64,000 nucleotides of DNA from JAVBSN01 sp031556525 (GCA_031556525.1 JAVBSS010000011.1:5106-69105); one strand, 5' to 3'. Positions 1 to 9,716 are shown, counted from the stretch's first letter. A program made the numbers and translations. The notes: generated from the sequence alone by a model not told the origin.

Positions 1-410
1 GTGGGGGTCGTGCGAAATGAGATTCGCACTTGCGACCCACGTGCGAGTGTATTAACCAGCAACGAGACGGTGTTGATTGTATTAGATACATTCTGCAAAA
101 ATAAAAATACAAAAACAAGCTTCGCCCAATAAACCTCGAAACCGCGGAGAAAGAAAATCACAATCAGTAGATAAAATATTATTTTTACAAGCTGTGTCAG
201 TGTGGTGTAGTAAATACCACCATAGACAATTCGCGATATGCACGCACCCAAAGGCATGAATAAGCCCACCAACACAATCCACCGAAGCATGGTGGATTTT
301 TTAACCTTTAATTGATCCCAAAATAGGGTGGCGCCCAACACGAGCCAGATGGTATCGGAAAGTAAAAACCAGAAAGCCAGCGTTAAGCCATTTATCACAT
401 GTTCACTCAT
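1..410 (-). CDS. Membrane sensor histidine kinase, N-terminal part (runs off the window)
   Basis: An open minus-strand frame begins at the ATG complementary to 408-410 and reaches the window edge without a stop, giving about 136 residues. The ATG follows a strong GGAGGGG ribosome site and overlaps the regulator's stop codon as ATGA, so the two are translationally coupled. The protein is almost all hydrophobic helices (residues about 7-28, 42-60, 74-95 and 100-118), as in the membrane domain of AgrC/GHKL-type kinases paired with LytTR regulators. The catalytic domain lies outside the window, so the kinase call rests on gene order and topology. Confidence 0.6.
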   Translation of the reverse strand, partial: MSEHVINGLTLAFWFLLSDTIWLVLGATLFWDQLKVKKSTMLRWIVLVGLFMPLGACISRIVYGGIYYTTLTQLVKIIFYLLIVIFFLRGFEVYWAKLVFVFLFLQNVSNTINTVSLLVNTLARGSQVRISFRTTP

Positions 411-1132
411 AGTCCCCTCCGAATCTGCAAAAAGCGGTATGATTCATATTGTCGCACAATCTCGGTGCGGCTGTTGGTACGTATTGGTATTAGTGTTCCA
501 TCTTCAAGCATAAAGTCGTTTTTTTCCATTGTTTTGATATAATCCATATTCACAATAAAGCTGCGGTGGCATTGGAGAAAGCATGGCTCATCCAGCTTTT
601 CAATCAGTTGCGAAAATGAACTACGGAAGACATATTCCTGCCCATCAGTGCTGAAAATATGGCAATATTTTTCTCGTACCTCGGCATAGCGTATTTTTGA
701 TTTCGGTAATGACACCTTGCGACGATCGGTGGTGAACTCTAGGTGCTTGACTGGTGCACCAATCATTTGTGTTGCCCGGCTCATGGCTTGGGCAACATCA
801 GCCACGCCCCATGGCTTGAGAAGATAATGAACAGCACCCACTTCAAAGCCTTCCGCCATGTGATCAGAGCTGCTGGTAACAAATACAATCACGGCCAGTT
901 TATCCTTCTGCCGAATAGCTCGTGCCAGACTCACACCGGAATGACTGCCCATGTAAATATCCAAAAAGCTGATTTCTGGCGCATCTGCTGTTTCAAGCCG
1001 TTGCAAAAACGCATCAGGGTCATTGTAACGAACAACTGACATCGCCAGTTGCTCCTGCTCGACGTATTGCTCTAGGGCTATACATAGTCGATCCAAATCT
1101 TGTATATTATCGTCGCACACTGCAATTTCCAC
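407..1132 (-). CDS. LytTR-family response regulator
   Basis: This 241-residue protein has a receiver domain (about 1-120) and a C-terminal LytTR DNA-binding domain (about 130-235). The acidic pocket is seen in CDD near residue 6, the phosphoacceptor is Asp58 in the FLDIYMG stretch, and the conserved lysine is in LLKPWG near residue 106. The LytTR part contains the typical HRSFIVN segment. Such regulators respond to a membrane kinase, here the overlapping downstream gene, and often control surface or quorum-type functions. The divergent neighbour is a surface protein, which is a plausible target. Family assignment is firm; the target is inferred. Confidence 0.9.
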   Translation of the reverse strand: MEIAVCDDNIQDLDRLCIALEQYVEQEQLAMSVVRYNDPDAFLQRLETADAPEISFLDIYMGSHSGVSLARAIRQKDKLAVIVFVTSSSDHMAEGFEVGAVHYLLKPWGVADVAQAMSRATQMIGAPVKHLEFTTDRRKVSLPKSKIRYAEVREKYCHIFSTDGQEYVFRSSFSQLIEKLDEPCFLQCHRSFIVNMDYIKTMEKNDFMLEDGTLIPIRTNSRTEIVRQYESYRFLQIRRGL

Positions 1133-1225
1133 GTTATATTACCTACCTTTTTTCTCTAAGTGTTCATATTATAACAGATTTTTTCTTAGATATATAGAGC
1201 CATGAAAACCATTTATACCACTTTA

Positions 1226-1243
1226 GCCACGTTCATGCCACGT
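1226..1243. promoter_or_regulatory. Direct repeat GCCACGT, possible LytTR operator
   Basis: GCCACGT occurs at 1226-1232 and again at 1237-1243, so the copies are 11 bp apart, one helical turn. They sit in the divergent gap between the LytTR regulator and the surface protein gene. LytTR proteins bind short direct repeats, so this is a candidate site, but the match to published LytTR consensus sites is only loose. Confidence 0.3.
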
Positions 1244-1319
1244 CTATTTCAGTGATGCTAAAATTCTGCTAAGATATAAGCATAATTATATGTTAAAGAG
1301 CATATGGGAGGTAGCGAAT

Positions 1320-3371
1320 ATGAAACATTTAGTAAACAAATTTAATCTGGCACTTTGTTTGGTGTTGGTGCTAGTTGTGGCAAGTGTACCAACAATGCCG
1401 GTGTTTGCAGCAGGCGGAGCCGTGACAGAGTATGATATTTCAACGGGTGATGTAAACATTACCACGGATGGCGACTACAAGATCACAGGAACAACAACAA
1501 CCAAGAAAATCAAGGTGAGTTCAGGTGTAACAGCGAACATTACGTTAGACAATGTAAGTATTGTCAATTTATATTATACTGCCTTTGATACGGACGGTGC
1601 GACGGTGAATCTTACACTTTCCGGTACAAATATCTTGGAAAGTGGCTATGCAGAGGCCGGATTATATGTTCCCACCGGTGCAACGTTAACGATTGACGGC
1701 ACTGGCAGTCTTACTGCCATAGGCGGTGAACGTGGCGCGGGAATCGGCGGGTGTGACTATGGTAGTTGCGGCAAGATAACTATAAATGGTGGTACTGTCA
1801 AGGCACAAGGTGGCCATGATGGTGGTGCGGGAATCGGTGGTGGTGATAGTGGTAGTTGCGGCGAGATAACCATAAATGGCGGAACGGTCACAGCACATGC
1901 TGGTGGTAGTGATGGTGGAGGTGCGGGAATCGGCGGTGGCCGTGAAGGTAGTGGCGGCACAATTAAAATAACTGGCACGGATACGGTTGTTAATGCAAAA
2001 GGTCATTCGAACGCACACGACATTGGCGCAGGGTATAATAGTTTATCTGGCACAAACAGCACCACCATCACAGGTGGTTCAGTGTTTGCAGCAAACAACA
2101 AAATCAGTGGCTTCGCATCCTCGTTATACGGTGTAAAGGCCACCGTATACAATAGCTCAAATAACAAAGCAGATGGCGCAACGGTTACCGTTGGTAACTA
2201 CAGTGCCAAGTCTGGCGGCAACCTCACCAACACATTTACAGATGGAACGTATGATGAAGGTGTTGCATATCTCTGGGTGCCAGCAAGTGCTACCCAGATT
2301 TCCGCTACTGGAACAAATGTGAATCATAGCGATATCTGGCTAAAGGTAGATAGTACTAGTGCAAGTGCTGTTACAGCAAAAAGCTTACCAAGTGAGCCTG
2401 ATGCGCCAACTAGTGTATCTGCGGTGGCAGGTAATGCGCAGGCAACGGTTAGTTTTATCGTACCTAATAATGGTGGCTCAGCTATTACTGGCTACACAGT
2501 GACAGCAAGCCCTGGCGGTAAGACGGCAACGGGTACAACCTCGCCGATAACCATCACGGGTCTAACAAACAATGCTGCCTATACATTTACAGTGAAAGCA
2601 ACAAATGCGGTAGGCACAGGTGTAGAATCGGCGACTAGTAACTCTGTCACACCTACCACATCCACTGCAGCACTCACTGGTACAGTGAGTATTAGCGGCA
2701 CTGGTACTTATGGTCAGACTTTAACGGCTGATATCAGCGGGATTACCTCGAATAATCTTGGTACAATCAGCTATCAATGGAAACGTGGTGGTACAGCTAT
2801 CACCGGTGCTACAAGCAGTACCTATAAACTGGTAGCAGAGGATGTAGGTGAGGTGATTACCGTGGATGTTTCGGCGGCCAATTATCCAGGTAGTCTAACA
2901 AGTAAGGGTAAAACAATTGAGAAAGCGGTGCTAACAATCACAGGCTTTGACATATCCAAATCATCCGATGGGAACAATAAAGTGACGGGATTTGGTACAT
3001 TGAGTTTTAATGGGCTGCAAAATGGTGAAACAGCATCCGTTGATGCAAGTGCAGTTACCGCAGTATATGATAATGCCAATAGTGGAACTGGAAAGGCGAT
3101 TACGTTTAGTGGTAGCTTTGGCATGACTGGTGGTACAGCAAATGCAAGTAATTACACGATCATCCAACCAACAGGTCTAACCGGTACGATTACGGCAGTG
3201 TCAGAGACGTCAGATGATTCAGTAACACCTGACACGCCAGCAACACCAGATGCGTCGAAAACAGCACCAAAGACGGGAAATGAAGATATGTCAATGATTT
3301 GCTGGATGTTATTGGCATTAGCTGCTGTAGGTAGTATAGTGGTAATAAGAAAAAAGAAACAACTTATATAA
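1320..3371 (+). CDS. Secreted surface protein with Gly-rich repeats, FN3 domain and PKTG sorting signal
   Basis: The start chosen is the ATG at 1320 because GGGAGGT lies 7 bp before it; an upstream ATG would add 10 residues with no ribosome site. The 683-residue product opens with a signal peptide ending near FAAGG. About residues 130-235 hold three copies of a unit with GAGIGG and ITINGGTV, which looks like a right-handed beta-helix. A fibronectin type III domain follows (SEPDAPTSVSAV to NSVTPT), then MBG/YDG-like beta domains. The C-terminus has APKTG, a hydrophobic helix and RKKKQLI, a sortase-type cell-wall anchor. No sortase gene is nearby. Ligand unknown. Confidence 0.85.
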   Translation: MKHLVNKFNLALCLVLVLVVASVPTMPVFAAGGAVTEYDISTGDVNITTDGDYKITGTTTTKKIKVSSGVTANITLDNVSIVNLYYTAFDTDGATVNLTLSGTNILESGYAEAGLYVPTGATLTIDGTGSLTAIGGERGAGIGGCDYGSCGKITINGGTVKAQGGHDGGAGIGGGDSGSCGEITINGGTVTAHAGGSDGGGAGIGGGREGSGGTIKITGTDTVVNAKGHSNAHDIGAGYNSLSGTNSTTITGGSVFAANNKISGFASSLYGVKATVYNSSNNKADGATVTVGNYSAKSGGNLTNTFTDGTYDEGVAYLWVPASATQISATGTNVNHSDIWLKVDSTSASAVTAKSLPSEPDAPTSVSAVAGNAQATVSFIVPNNGGSAITGYTVTASPGGKTATGTTSPITITGLTNNAAYTFTVKATNAVGTGVESATSNSVTPTTSTAALTGTVSISGTGTYGQTLTADISGITSNNLGTISYQWKRGGTAITGATSSTYKLVAEDVGEVITVDVSAANYPGSLTSKGKTIEKAVLTITGFDISKSSDGNNKVTGFGTLSFNGLQNGETASVDASAVTAVYDNANSGTGKAITFSGSFGMTGGTANASNYTIIQPTGLTGTITAVSETSDDSVTPDTPATPDASKTAPKTGNEDMSMICWMLLALAAVGSIVVIRKKKQLI

Positions 3372-3387
3372 ATGATAAAGAAATAAA

Positions 3388-3436
3388 ACAAAAAGGACAT
3401 TTTCTAAAATAAAATTTTAGAAAATGTCCTTTTTGT
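3388..3436. terminator. Bidirectional terminator
   Basis: A perfect 23-bp inverted repeat (arms 3388-3410 and 3414-3436, loop AAA) carries A-runs and T-runs on both sides. It lies between the convergent surface protein gene and the AraC gene and can serve both. Confidence 0.92.
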
Positions 3437-3440
3437 TTTA

Positions 3441-4226
3441 CTACGGCATCAATGTATTAGGCCTTGTATACCTTAACAACTTATACTCCCTCGGTGTCAT
3501 ACCAGTTGCCTTCTTAAACTGTTGTATAAAATAACTCTGTGATGAGAACTGGAATGTATAAGCAATCTCTCTGCTAGACTTTCCGTCTATAATCATTTTC
3601 TTTGCTTCTTGTATTCGTAGATCTAATATATAGTCAGTAAGTGTCTGCCCAACTTCCTTTTTAAACAACTTAGCGTAATAATCTTTGTTATAATGTGTAC
3701 CTTGTACCAAATCATCCAAAGTAATCTTGGTATGCAAATTTGCAATAATATATTCAATGCCATCTCGAATGGGTTTAGAATATTCAATGTTTTGTTTACT
3801 GCTACCTACAAGTTCAGTATAACTGTATACTAATTTAGCCAAATACAACAATATATTTTCTGGTATCTTCATTTTATCAATTTTTTGAATTGCTTCATCA
3901 CTCATGCTATAAGCTACAGCTTCGGGTGCACCATTAGACATTGCTACACGGCAAACAATGGCAATAACGGATACTGCCATATATTTAAAATGTTGCAATT
4001 CGTCTTTTGATAGTCTTCCGATGGAAAATTTGGTCTTAGGATTGCTCTCGAGTATCCCACGATAATGAGCAACCATCGCATCGGGGTCTCCTGCAGCAAC
4101 GAAAGATAAGGCTTCTTTTTCCATTTCAAAGCTAGTTCTGCTGTGCTCACCTTCTTGTTGTTGAAATAGGATGTTGTCATCACCAAAATCTAGCAGTTTT
4201 AAAAAGTCAAACAATTGTATATTCAT
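3441..4226 (-). CDS. AraC-family transcriptional regulator
   Basis: The 261-residue protein ends in a two-helix-turn-helix AraC domain (about 160-255), seen in the stretch with ITLDDLVQGTHYNKDYYAKLFKK, in REIAYTFQFSSQSYFIQQFKK and in the closing GMTPREYK. The N-terminal 150 residues are helical and show no cupin or receiver signature; they resemble the variable sensor part of YesN-type regulators. It is transcribed away from two GH3 glycosidase genes, the usual arrangement for a local sugar-utilisation activator. The inducer cannot be told from sequence. Confidence 0.87.
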   Translation of the reverse strand: MNIQLFDFLKLLDFGDDNILFQQQEGEHSRTSFEMEKEALSFVAAGDPDAMVAHYRGILESNPKTKFSIGRLSKDELQHFKYMAVSVIAIVCRVAMSNGAPEAVAYSMSDEAIQKIDKMKIPENILLYLAKLVYSYTELVGSSKQNIEYSKPIRDGIEYIIANLHTKITLDDLVQGTHYNKDYYAKLFKKEVGQTLTDYILDLRIQEAKKMIIDGKSSREIAYTFQFSSQSYFIQQFKKATGMTPREYKLLRYTRPNTLMP

Positions 4227-4340
4227 ACACTACCTCCATAATTTTAAAAATATTGCATAAACTATGAATGCTGTTTTTTATAAAAGATATTATAACATAA
4301 AGCACTGAATACTGATATATTTATCAGAATGTTTGTATAA

Positions 4341-4362
4341 TATACCACTCTAGGTTGGTATA
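4341..4362. promoter_or_regulatory. Inverted repeat TATACCA-N8-TGGTATA in the araC/GH3 intergenic region
   Basis: Perfect 7-bp arms at 4341-4347 and 4356-4362 flank CTCTAGGT. A TATAAT box at 4336-4341 touches the left arm and TATACT (4359-4364) overlaps the right arm. This is a good candidate operator for control of the glycosidase genes, although AraC proteins usually bind direct repeats, so another regulator is possible. Confidence 0.4.
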
Positions 4363-4439
4363 CTATGTGTAATAAGTCGTAACTGTCAGAGTCGAGAAAA
4401 AGTTATGGAACATATTCACAGAATGAATAGGAGGATACT

Positions 4440-7175
4440 ATGGGAAGACGAGAACGTAAACAAGAAATAGTTAGTGAAGTAAGAGACTATAAGAGTGAGC
4501 AAAGAAAACGCAAAGACGAAATAAACATGCTACCAACAGAGGAGCAAAGCACTGCTAGGAAAGAGGACAAGGCAGCAGCAAAACAGGCAAAGAAAGAGCA
4601 TAAGGAAGAGATAAAGGGCATGCCGAAGGATCAACGTCGCGCTGCAAAGAAACACGATAAAATCTTTCGTAAAGTTAAGAATAGACCTAGAAGAGCTATT
4701 GTATGGTCTATTGTTGGAATAGTAGTAGTATGTGGAATTGTTAAAATAGCACCAATGGTTTCAGATATATCAGGATTGCTTAGCATATCGGTTGATTCCA
4801 ATACACCTGCAGGAGATGAGGCAAGGGCCAATGCAGCTATTGTATCTAAGCAAATAGCTGATGAAGGAATTGTCTTAATTGAGAATGAGAATGATGTATT
4901 ACCACTTGTGGATAACAAAATTAATGTATTTAGTGTAGCTTCTTTCCGTATCAAATATAGTGGTTCGGGTTCAGGTGCATCTAATACATCAGAGGCTGTT
5001 GATTTATATACTGCACTTGATGAAGTTGGAATAGCATACAATCCAGATTTATACGATATGTATGTTGCACAAGGAGTTAACGATGCTAACGAGCCATCTA
5101 CTGGATTAATGCAAATCGCATCATTACTAATGGGTGGAGCAGAAGAAGATGAACCAGAGGTTAGCTATTTAACTGATGATATTATAAGTAATGCAAAGAA
5201 TTATAGCGAAACAGCTATGATATTTCTTTCAAGTTCAGCAACAGAGACAGCTGATTTGACAGAAGAAGCTCTATCACCATCGGCTAACAGTATGGCACTT
5301 CTTGATACTGTATGTGCTAATTTTGACAACGTAATAGTAGTTATTAATGCAGGTAATGCATTGCAGTTAGGATTTTTAGAAGAGTATCCATCTGTTAAAG
5401 GTGCTATATGGATAGGAACGCCAGGACCTTATGGATGTCAATCACTTGCTGAAGTTCTTACAGGCGAGATAAATCCATCAGGACGTCTAGTAGATACTTA
5501 TGCATATGAAGCAAGTTCTGCTCCATCTACAGTTAACTTAGGTGATTATCAATTTGATAATATTGATAATATGGCATTTATCAATTATGAAGAAGGAATC
5601 TATGTAGGTTACAGATTCTATGAGACTTATTTTGCTAATGATGAAAATGCTTACTGGCAAACAGTACAGTATCCATTTGGATATGGTTTAAGTTATACAG
5701 AGTTTTCATGGGAAGTAGCTAATAATACTTTTAATGAAGACACTATGAAAATAGATGTAAAAGTTACTAATACAGGCGATATGGCAGGAAAAGAAGTAGT
5801 TCAAGTGTACTTTAATCCTCCATATACTGCTGGTGGTATTGAAAAATCTGCTATTGAACTTGCAGGATATGCGAAGACTAAGCTTTTACAACCAGGTGAG
5901 AGTGAGACAGTTACAATTGAATTTGCAACAAGAGATATGAGTTCGTATGACACAACACAAGGTGCTTATGTATTAGAAGAAGGCAATTATAATGTTTTAG
6001 TTAGTCGCAATGTTCATGAATCAGTGGAGACATTAGCTTATGTAGTAGATAGCACAGTAGTATATGATACAGATGATGCAACTGGCACAGAGATAACTAA
6101 TAGATTCGATTATGCTGAGGGAGATTTAACTTATCTTTCTAGAAATGATTGGACTGGAACTTATCCAGATGAAAGCAATCGTAGTTATAGCGCATCGGAT
6201 GAAGTTGCATCAATGTTTGCCGAGACACCAGCTAAGGTTGATGGTGAGGTGCCAACAATGGGCGCTGACAATAATATTGTATTAGCTGACTTAAAGGGAC
6301 TAGACTATGATGATCCTATGTGGGATGAATTCTTAGATCAGTTCACTTATGAAGAGATGAGAGAGTTATTTATAGATGGTGGATATAAGACTATCCCAGT
6401 TGAACGATTAGGTGTTCCACAGACTATATTACTTGATGGACCTGCTGGTATTAATAGTTTCTTTAGTGAAGTTGTAGCGGCAGCTTACCCTACAGAGGTT
6501 GTAATCGCTAGTACTTGGAATGATGAGATGGCTTATTTAATAGGTGATGCAGTAGGTGCAGAAGCTGTAGCTTATGGTGTTACAGGTTGGTACGCACCAG
6601 GTATGAATATTCACCGTACTTCAATGGGTGGACGTAATTTCGAGTATTATTCAGAAGATCCATTGCTATCTGGTAAGATGGCAGCAGCTATGGTAAATGG
6701 TGCACAGAGTCATAATATCTTAGTATTTATTAAGCATTTTGCATTAAACGAGCAAGAAATAAATGCCCGCAAAGGTGTTTCAGTATGGCTTGATGAGCAA
6801 GCGTTGCGAGAGATATATTTAAGACCTTTTGAGATAGCAGTAAAAGAAAGTCAGCCTACAGCGGCCATGTCTAGTTTTATATATGTTGGTTCAAAATGGG
6901 CTGGTGGTAATCCAGAACTTTTACAAGATGTACTACGCAGTGAGTGGGGCTTTGATGGTCTTGTATCTACCGATGCAGTGCTTGGAAGTTTCATGGATGC
7001 AAATCTTGCACTTCGATATGGAAATGAATTGATGTTAGCGCCACTACCAACTGGAAATAGGTCATACGTTAATGAATTATACAAAGAAGATCCAGTAGGA
7101 GTTGCAACAGGACTTAGAGATCGTACTCATACTACTTGCTATGTAATTGTAAATGACACTAATCTATTCAAATAA
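4440..7175 (+). CDS. Membrane-anchored GH3 glycosidase, permuted domain order
   Basis: The 911-residue protein starts with about 80 highly charged residues and a single membrane helix (about 86-108), so the enzyme part should face outward. Domain order is inverted against the family norm: the GH3 C-terminal sandwich comes first (about 120-400), then an FN3-like domain (about 415-540), then the catalytic barrel (about 625-905). The same order is known in Ruminococcus albus and Butyrivibrio beta-glucosidases. The barrel has DGPAG, GRNFEYYSEDP, KHFALNEQE and the nucleophile Asp845 in LVSTDAV, where most relatives have Trp after the Asp. Substrate is uncertain. It is 18 bp from the next GH3 gene. 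Confidence 0.88.
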   Translation: MGRRERKQEIVSEVRDYKSEQRKRKDEINMLPTEEQSTARKEDKAAAKQAKKEHKEEIKGMPKDQRRAAKKHDKIFRKVKNRPRRAIVWSIVGIVVVCGIVKIAPMVSDISGLLSISVDSNTPAGDEARANAAIVSKQIADEGIVLIENENDVLPLVDNKINVFSVASFRIKYSGSGSGASNTSEAVDLYTALDEVGIAYNPDLYDMYVAQGVNDANEPSTGLMQIASLLMGGAEEDEPEVSYLTDDIISNAKNYSETAMIFLSSSATETADLTEEALSPSANSMALLDTVCANFDNVIVVINAGNALQLGFLEEYPSVKGAIWIGTPGPYGCQSLAEVLTGEINPSGRLVDTYAYEASSAPSTVNLGDYQFDNIDNMAFINYEEGIYVGYRFYETYFANDENAYWQTVQYPFGYGLSYTEFSWEVANNTFNEDTMKIDVKVTNTGDMAGKEVVQVYFNPPYTAGGIEKSAIELAGYAKTKLLQPGESETVTIEFATRDMSSYDTTQGAYVLEEGNYNVLVSRNVHESVETLAYVVDSTVVYDTDDATGTEITNRFDYAEGDLTYLSRNDWTGTYPDESNRSYSASDEVASMFAETPAKVDGEVPTMGADNNIVLADLKGLDYDDPMWDEFLDQFTYEEMRELFIDGGYKTIPVERLGVPQTILLDGPAGINSFFSEVVAAAYPTEVVIASTWNDEMAYLIGDAVGAEAVAYGVTGWYAPGMNIHRTSMGGRNFEYYSEDPLLSGKMAAAMVNGAQSHNILVFIKHFALNEQEINARKGVSVWLDEQALREIYLRPFEIAVKESQPTAAMSSFIYVGSKWAGGNPELLQDVLRSEWGFDGLVSTDAVLGSFMDANLALRYGNELMLAPLPTGNRSYVNELYKEDPVGVATGLRDRTHTTCYVIVNDTNLFK

Positions 7176-7193
7176 GTTCTATAGAGGAAGCCT

Positions 7194-9599
7194 ATGAAAA
7201 ACAAAAATATTATTGAACAAATGACGTTGGAAGAAAAGGCGGGACTTCTCTCAGGCGCAAATTTTTGGAACACAAAAGAAGTTTCCCGTCTAGATATTCC
7301 ATCGATTATGATTACAGATGGCCCACATGGTTTGCGAAAGCAAGGTGGCAAGGCAGACCATTTGGGACTTAATAAAAGTATACCTGCCACTTGTTTTCCA
7401 ACGGCAGCTACTCTTGCAAATAGTTGGGACAGCGCATTATTAGAAAAAATGGGTACACTTCTAGGTGCTGAAGCTGCAGCAGAAGATGTAAATGCCATCT
7501 GCGGGCCAGGTCTTAATATAAAGCGTAATCCACTGTGTGGACGTAACTTTGAGTATTTCTCGGAAGATCCATATCTTGCAGGAAAGCTAGCGGCATCTAT
7601 GGTGCGAGGTATTCAGTCCAATGGAGTAGCAGCTTGCCCTAAACATTTTGCAGTTAATAGTCAAGAGACTAGGCGAATGGTTATTAATGAAGTGGTCGAT
7701 GAACGTGCGCTACGAGAGATATATCTTGAAGGTTTCCGTATTGTAGTAGAGGAGAGTAAGCCTAAGACGATTATGACATCTTACAATCAAATTAATGGTA
7801 CCTTTGCTAATGAGAACCAACATCTTATGCAGGATATATTATATGGTGAATGGGGTTTTGATGGAGTTGCTGTAACTGATTGGGGCGGTGAAAATGATAG
7901 AGTAAAGGGTCTACTTGCAGGCAATCAACTTGAGATGCCATCATCTGCTGGACAGACTGATAGAGAAATTGTTGCTGCTGTGCGAGAAGGCGTACTAGAT
8001 GAAAGTGTAGTTGATGAGAGTGTAGATGCAATATTGAATCTCATTAATGAGACAATGCCGCATATGGGAAAAGGAAGACACTTTGATTATGAAGAACATC
8101 ATAAGGCTGCACGTGAGGCGGCAAGTCAATCCATCGTATTATTAAAAAATGAAGATAATATACTACCATTAAAACCGAAAAGTAGCATTGCTATTATAGG
8201 TGATTTTGCTGAAAATCCGCGTTATCAGGGAGCAGGAAGTTCGCTCATTAATCCTACTCGTATAGAGAATTCGTTGGATGTATTAACCGAAGAGGATTTC
8301 GATATAATAGGATATGAGCCAGGTTTTGACAGATACAAAAAGAGTCGCAAGAACAAATTCGATAGAGCAGTAGAGTTAGCGAAGAAGGCTGATACAGTAT
8401 TACTTTTTCTAGGACTTAATGAAAGTCTAGAAGCAGAGTGTATTGATAGGCCACACATGAATTTGCCAGAACAACAATTAGCGTTACTAGAAGCAGTACG
8501 CTCTGTAGCAAAGAAAATAGTAGTAGTACTCTTTGGAGGTGCACCTATTGAAATGCCGTGGGCTAGTGGAGTTGATTCAATATTGCACACATATCTTGGT
8601 GGGCAAGCAGGCGGTGGAGCAATAGCAGATGTAATCACTGGTAGAGTTAATCCAAGTGGAAAGTTGGCAGAGAGTTACCCAATATGCTACGAAGATTGTC
8701 CTTCTGCACCATGGTTTCCTGGTGAACAGTTAAGTGCGGAACATCGTGAAAGCATATTTATTGGATATAGATACTACGATACTGCTAATATTGAGGTGCA
8801 ATGGCCATTTGGGTATGGTTTATCATATACTACTTTTGAGTATTCGGATATATCATTTGATAAGGATACAGTTAGTTTTAATATAAAAAATATAGGTAAG
8901 GTAGCTGGAGCAGAGATTGCGGAGGTGTATATCTCGAAAAAAGATAGTAAAATATTCCGAGCAGAGAAAGAACTTAAAGGATTTGCTAAAGTATTTTTAC
9001 AACCGGAAGAAACACAGTCAGTAACAGTTAGCTTAGATGAGCATACGTTTAAGTATTATCATACAGGTCAAAATGCTTGGGTTGAAGAATCTGGAGATTA
9101 TGACATTATGGTAGGAGCATCTTCTCGTGATATTCGTCTTTCTTGTCAGACTTCACGTCAAAATGATAGTGAGATTACATCACCTTATGGTAGAGAGGAT
9201 TTATCAACTTATTTGTCTGCTGATGTTCATAATGTTTCTGAAAGTGAATTTGAACTTCTTCTTGGGACGAAGATACCAAGGCATACTTGGGATAAAGAAG
9301 CACCGTTAGGTTACAACGATACTATTGGTCAAGGACAATATAAGAAAGGCTTTGCACGTTTTCTATATAATCTTGTGCGACTTGCTCATAAGTATTTTAC
9401 CTTAACTGGTAATGTGATTTGGTCAAATAATGTATATTTTGCTATACATTTGCCTTACCGACAATTGGCTCGAATGACAGGTGGAATTATAGATATGCCT
9501 ATGCTTGATGGTATTCTAGTTATGGTGAATGGACAGTTCTGGAAAGGCCTACGACAAATGATGAAAGCTCGTAAAGTAAAAAGAAAGTTGTCACAATAA
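7194..9599 (+). CDS. GH3 beta-glycosidase, canonical domain order
   Basis: This 801-residue enzyme has the usual order: catalytic barrel (about 1-300), C-terminal alpha/beta sandwich (about 305-560) and FN3-like domain (about 565-650). Barrel motifs are ITDGPHGLR, CGRNFEYFSEDP, CPKHFAVNSQE and the nucleophile Asp229 in VAVTDWGG. There is no signal peptide, so it should act in the cytoplasm on imported oligosaccharides. The last 120 residues form a basic, partly hydrophobic tail seen in some clostridial GH3 proteins and of unknown role. It follows the membrane-bound paralogue by 18 bp, which suggests an outside/inside division of work. Confidence 0.9.
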   Translation: MKNKNIIEQMTLEEKAGLLSGANFWNTKEVSRLDIPSIMITDGPHGLRKQGGKADHLGLNKSIPATCFPTAATLANSWDSALLEKMGTLLGAEAAAEDVNAICGPGLNIKRNPLCGRNFEYFSEDPYLAGKLAASMVRGIQSNGVAACPKHFAVNSQETRRMVINEVVDERALREIYLEGFRIVVEESKPKTIMTSYNQINGTFANENQHLMQDILYGEWGFDGVAVTDWGGENDRVKGLLAGNQLEMPSSAGQTDREIVAAVREGVLDESVVDESVDAILNLINETMPHMGKGRHFDYEEHHKAAREAASQSIVLLKNEDNILPLKPKSSIAIIGDFAENPRYQGAGSSLINPTRIENSLDVLTEEDFDIIGYEPGFDRYKKSRKNKFDRAVELAKKADTVLLFLGLNESLEAECIDRPHMNLPEQQLALLEAVRSVAKKIVVVLFGGAPIEMPWASGVDSILHTYLGGQAGGGAIADVITGRVNPSGKLAESYPICYEDCPSAPWFPGEQLSAEHRESIFIGYRYYDTANIEVQWPFGYGLSYTTFEYSDISFDKDTVSFNIKNIGKVAGAEIAEVYISKKDSKIFRAEKELKGFAKVFLQPEETQSVTVSLDEHTFKYYHTGQNAWVEESGDYDIMVGASSRDIRLSCQTSRQNDSEITSPYGREDLSTYLSADVHNVSESEFELLLGTKIPRHTWDKEAPLGYNDTIGQGQYKKGFARFLYNLVRLAHKYFTLTGNVIWSNNVYFAIHLPYRQLARMTGGIIDMPMLDGILVMVNGQFWKGLRQMMKARKVKRKLSQ

Positions 9600-9627
9600 G
9601 ATGGTTTGATAAATAAAGTTAAAAGAA

Positions 9628-9666
9628 AATTCTTAGAATAGAATATCTATTCTAGGAATTTTTTAT
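9628..9666 (+). terminator. Rho-independent terminator with AATTCTTAGAATAGA stem
   Basis: Arms 9628-9642 and 9646-9660 pair over 15 bp with one imperfect pair and are followed by a T-run. It closes the GH3 pair. Almost the same stem occurs at 58177-58208. Confidence 0.88.
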
Positions 9667-9716
9667 TGCTGAATTCTTTATGTTATGGAACTCACATTTT
9701 TTATTACAAAAAAGAG

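Noticed and set aside
1686..2018. Minus-strand frames inside the surface protein gene
   Set aside because: They mirror the glycine-rich repeats and have no ribosome site.
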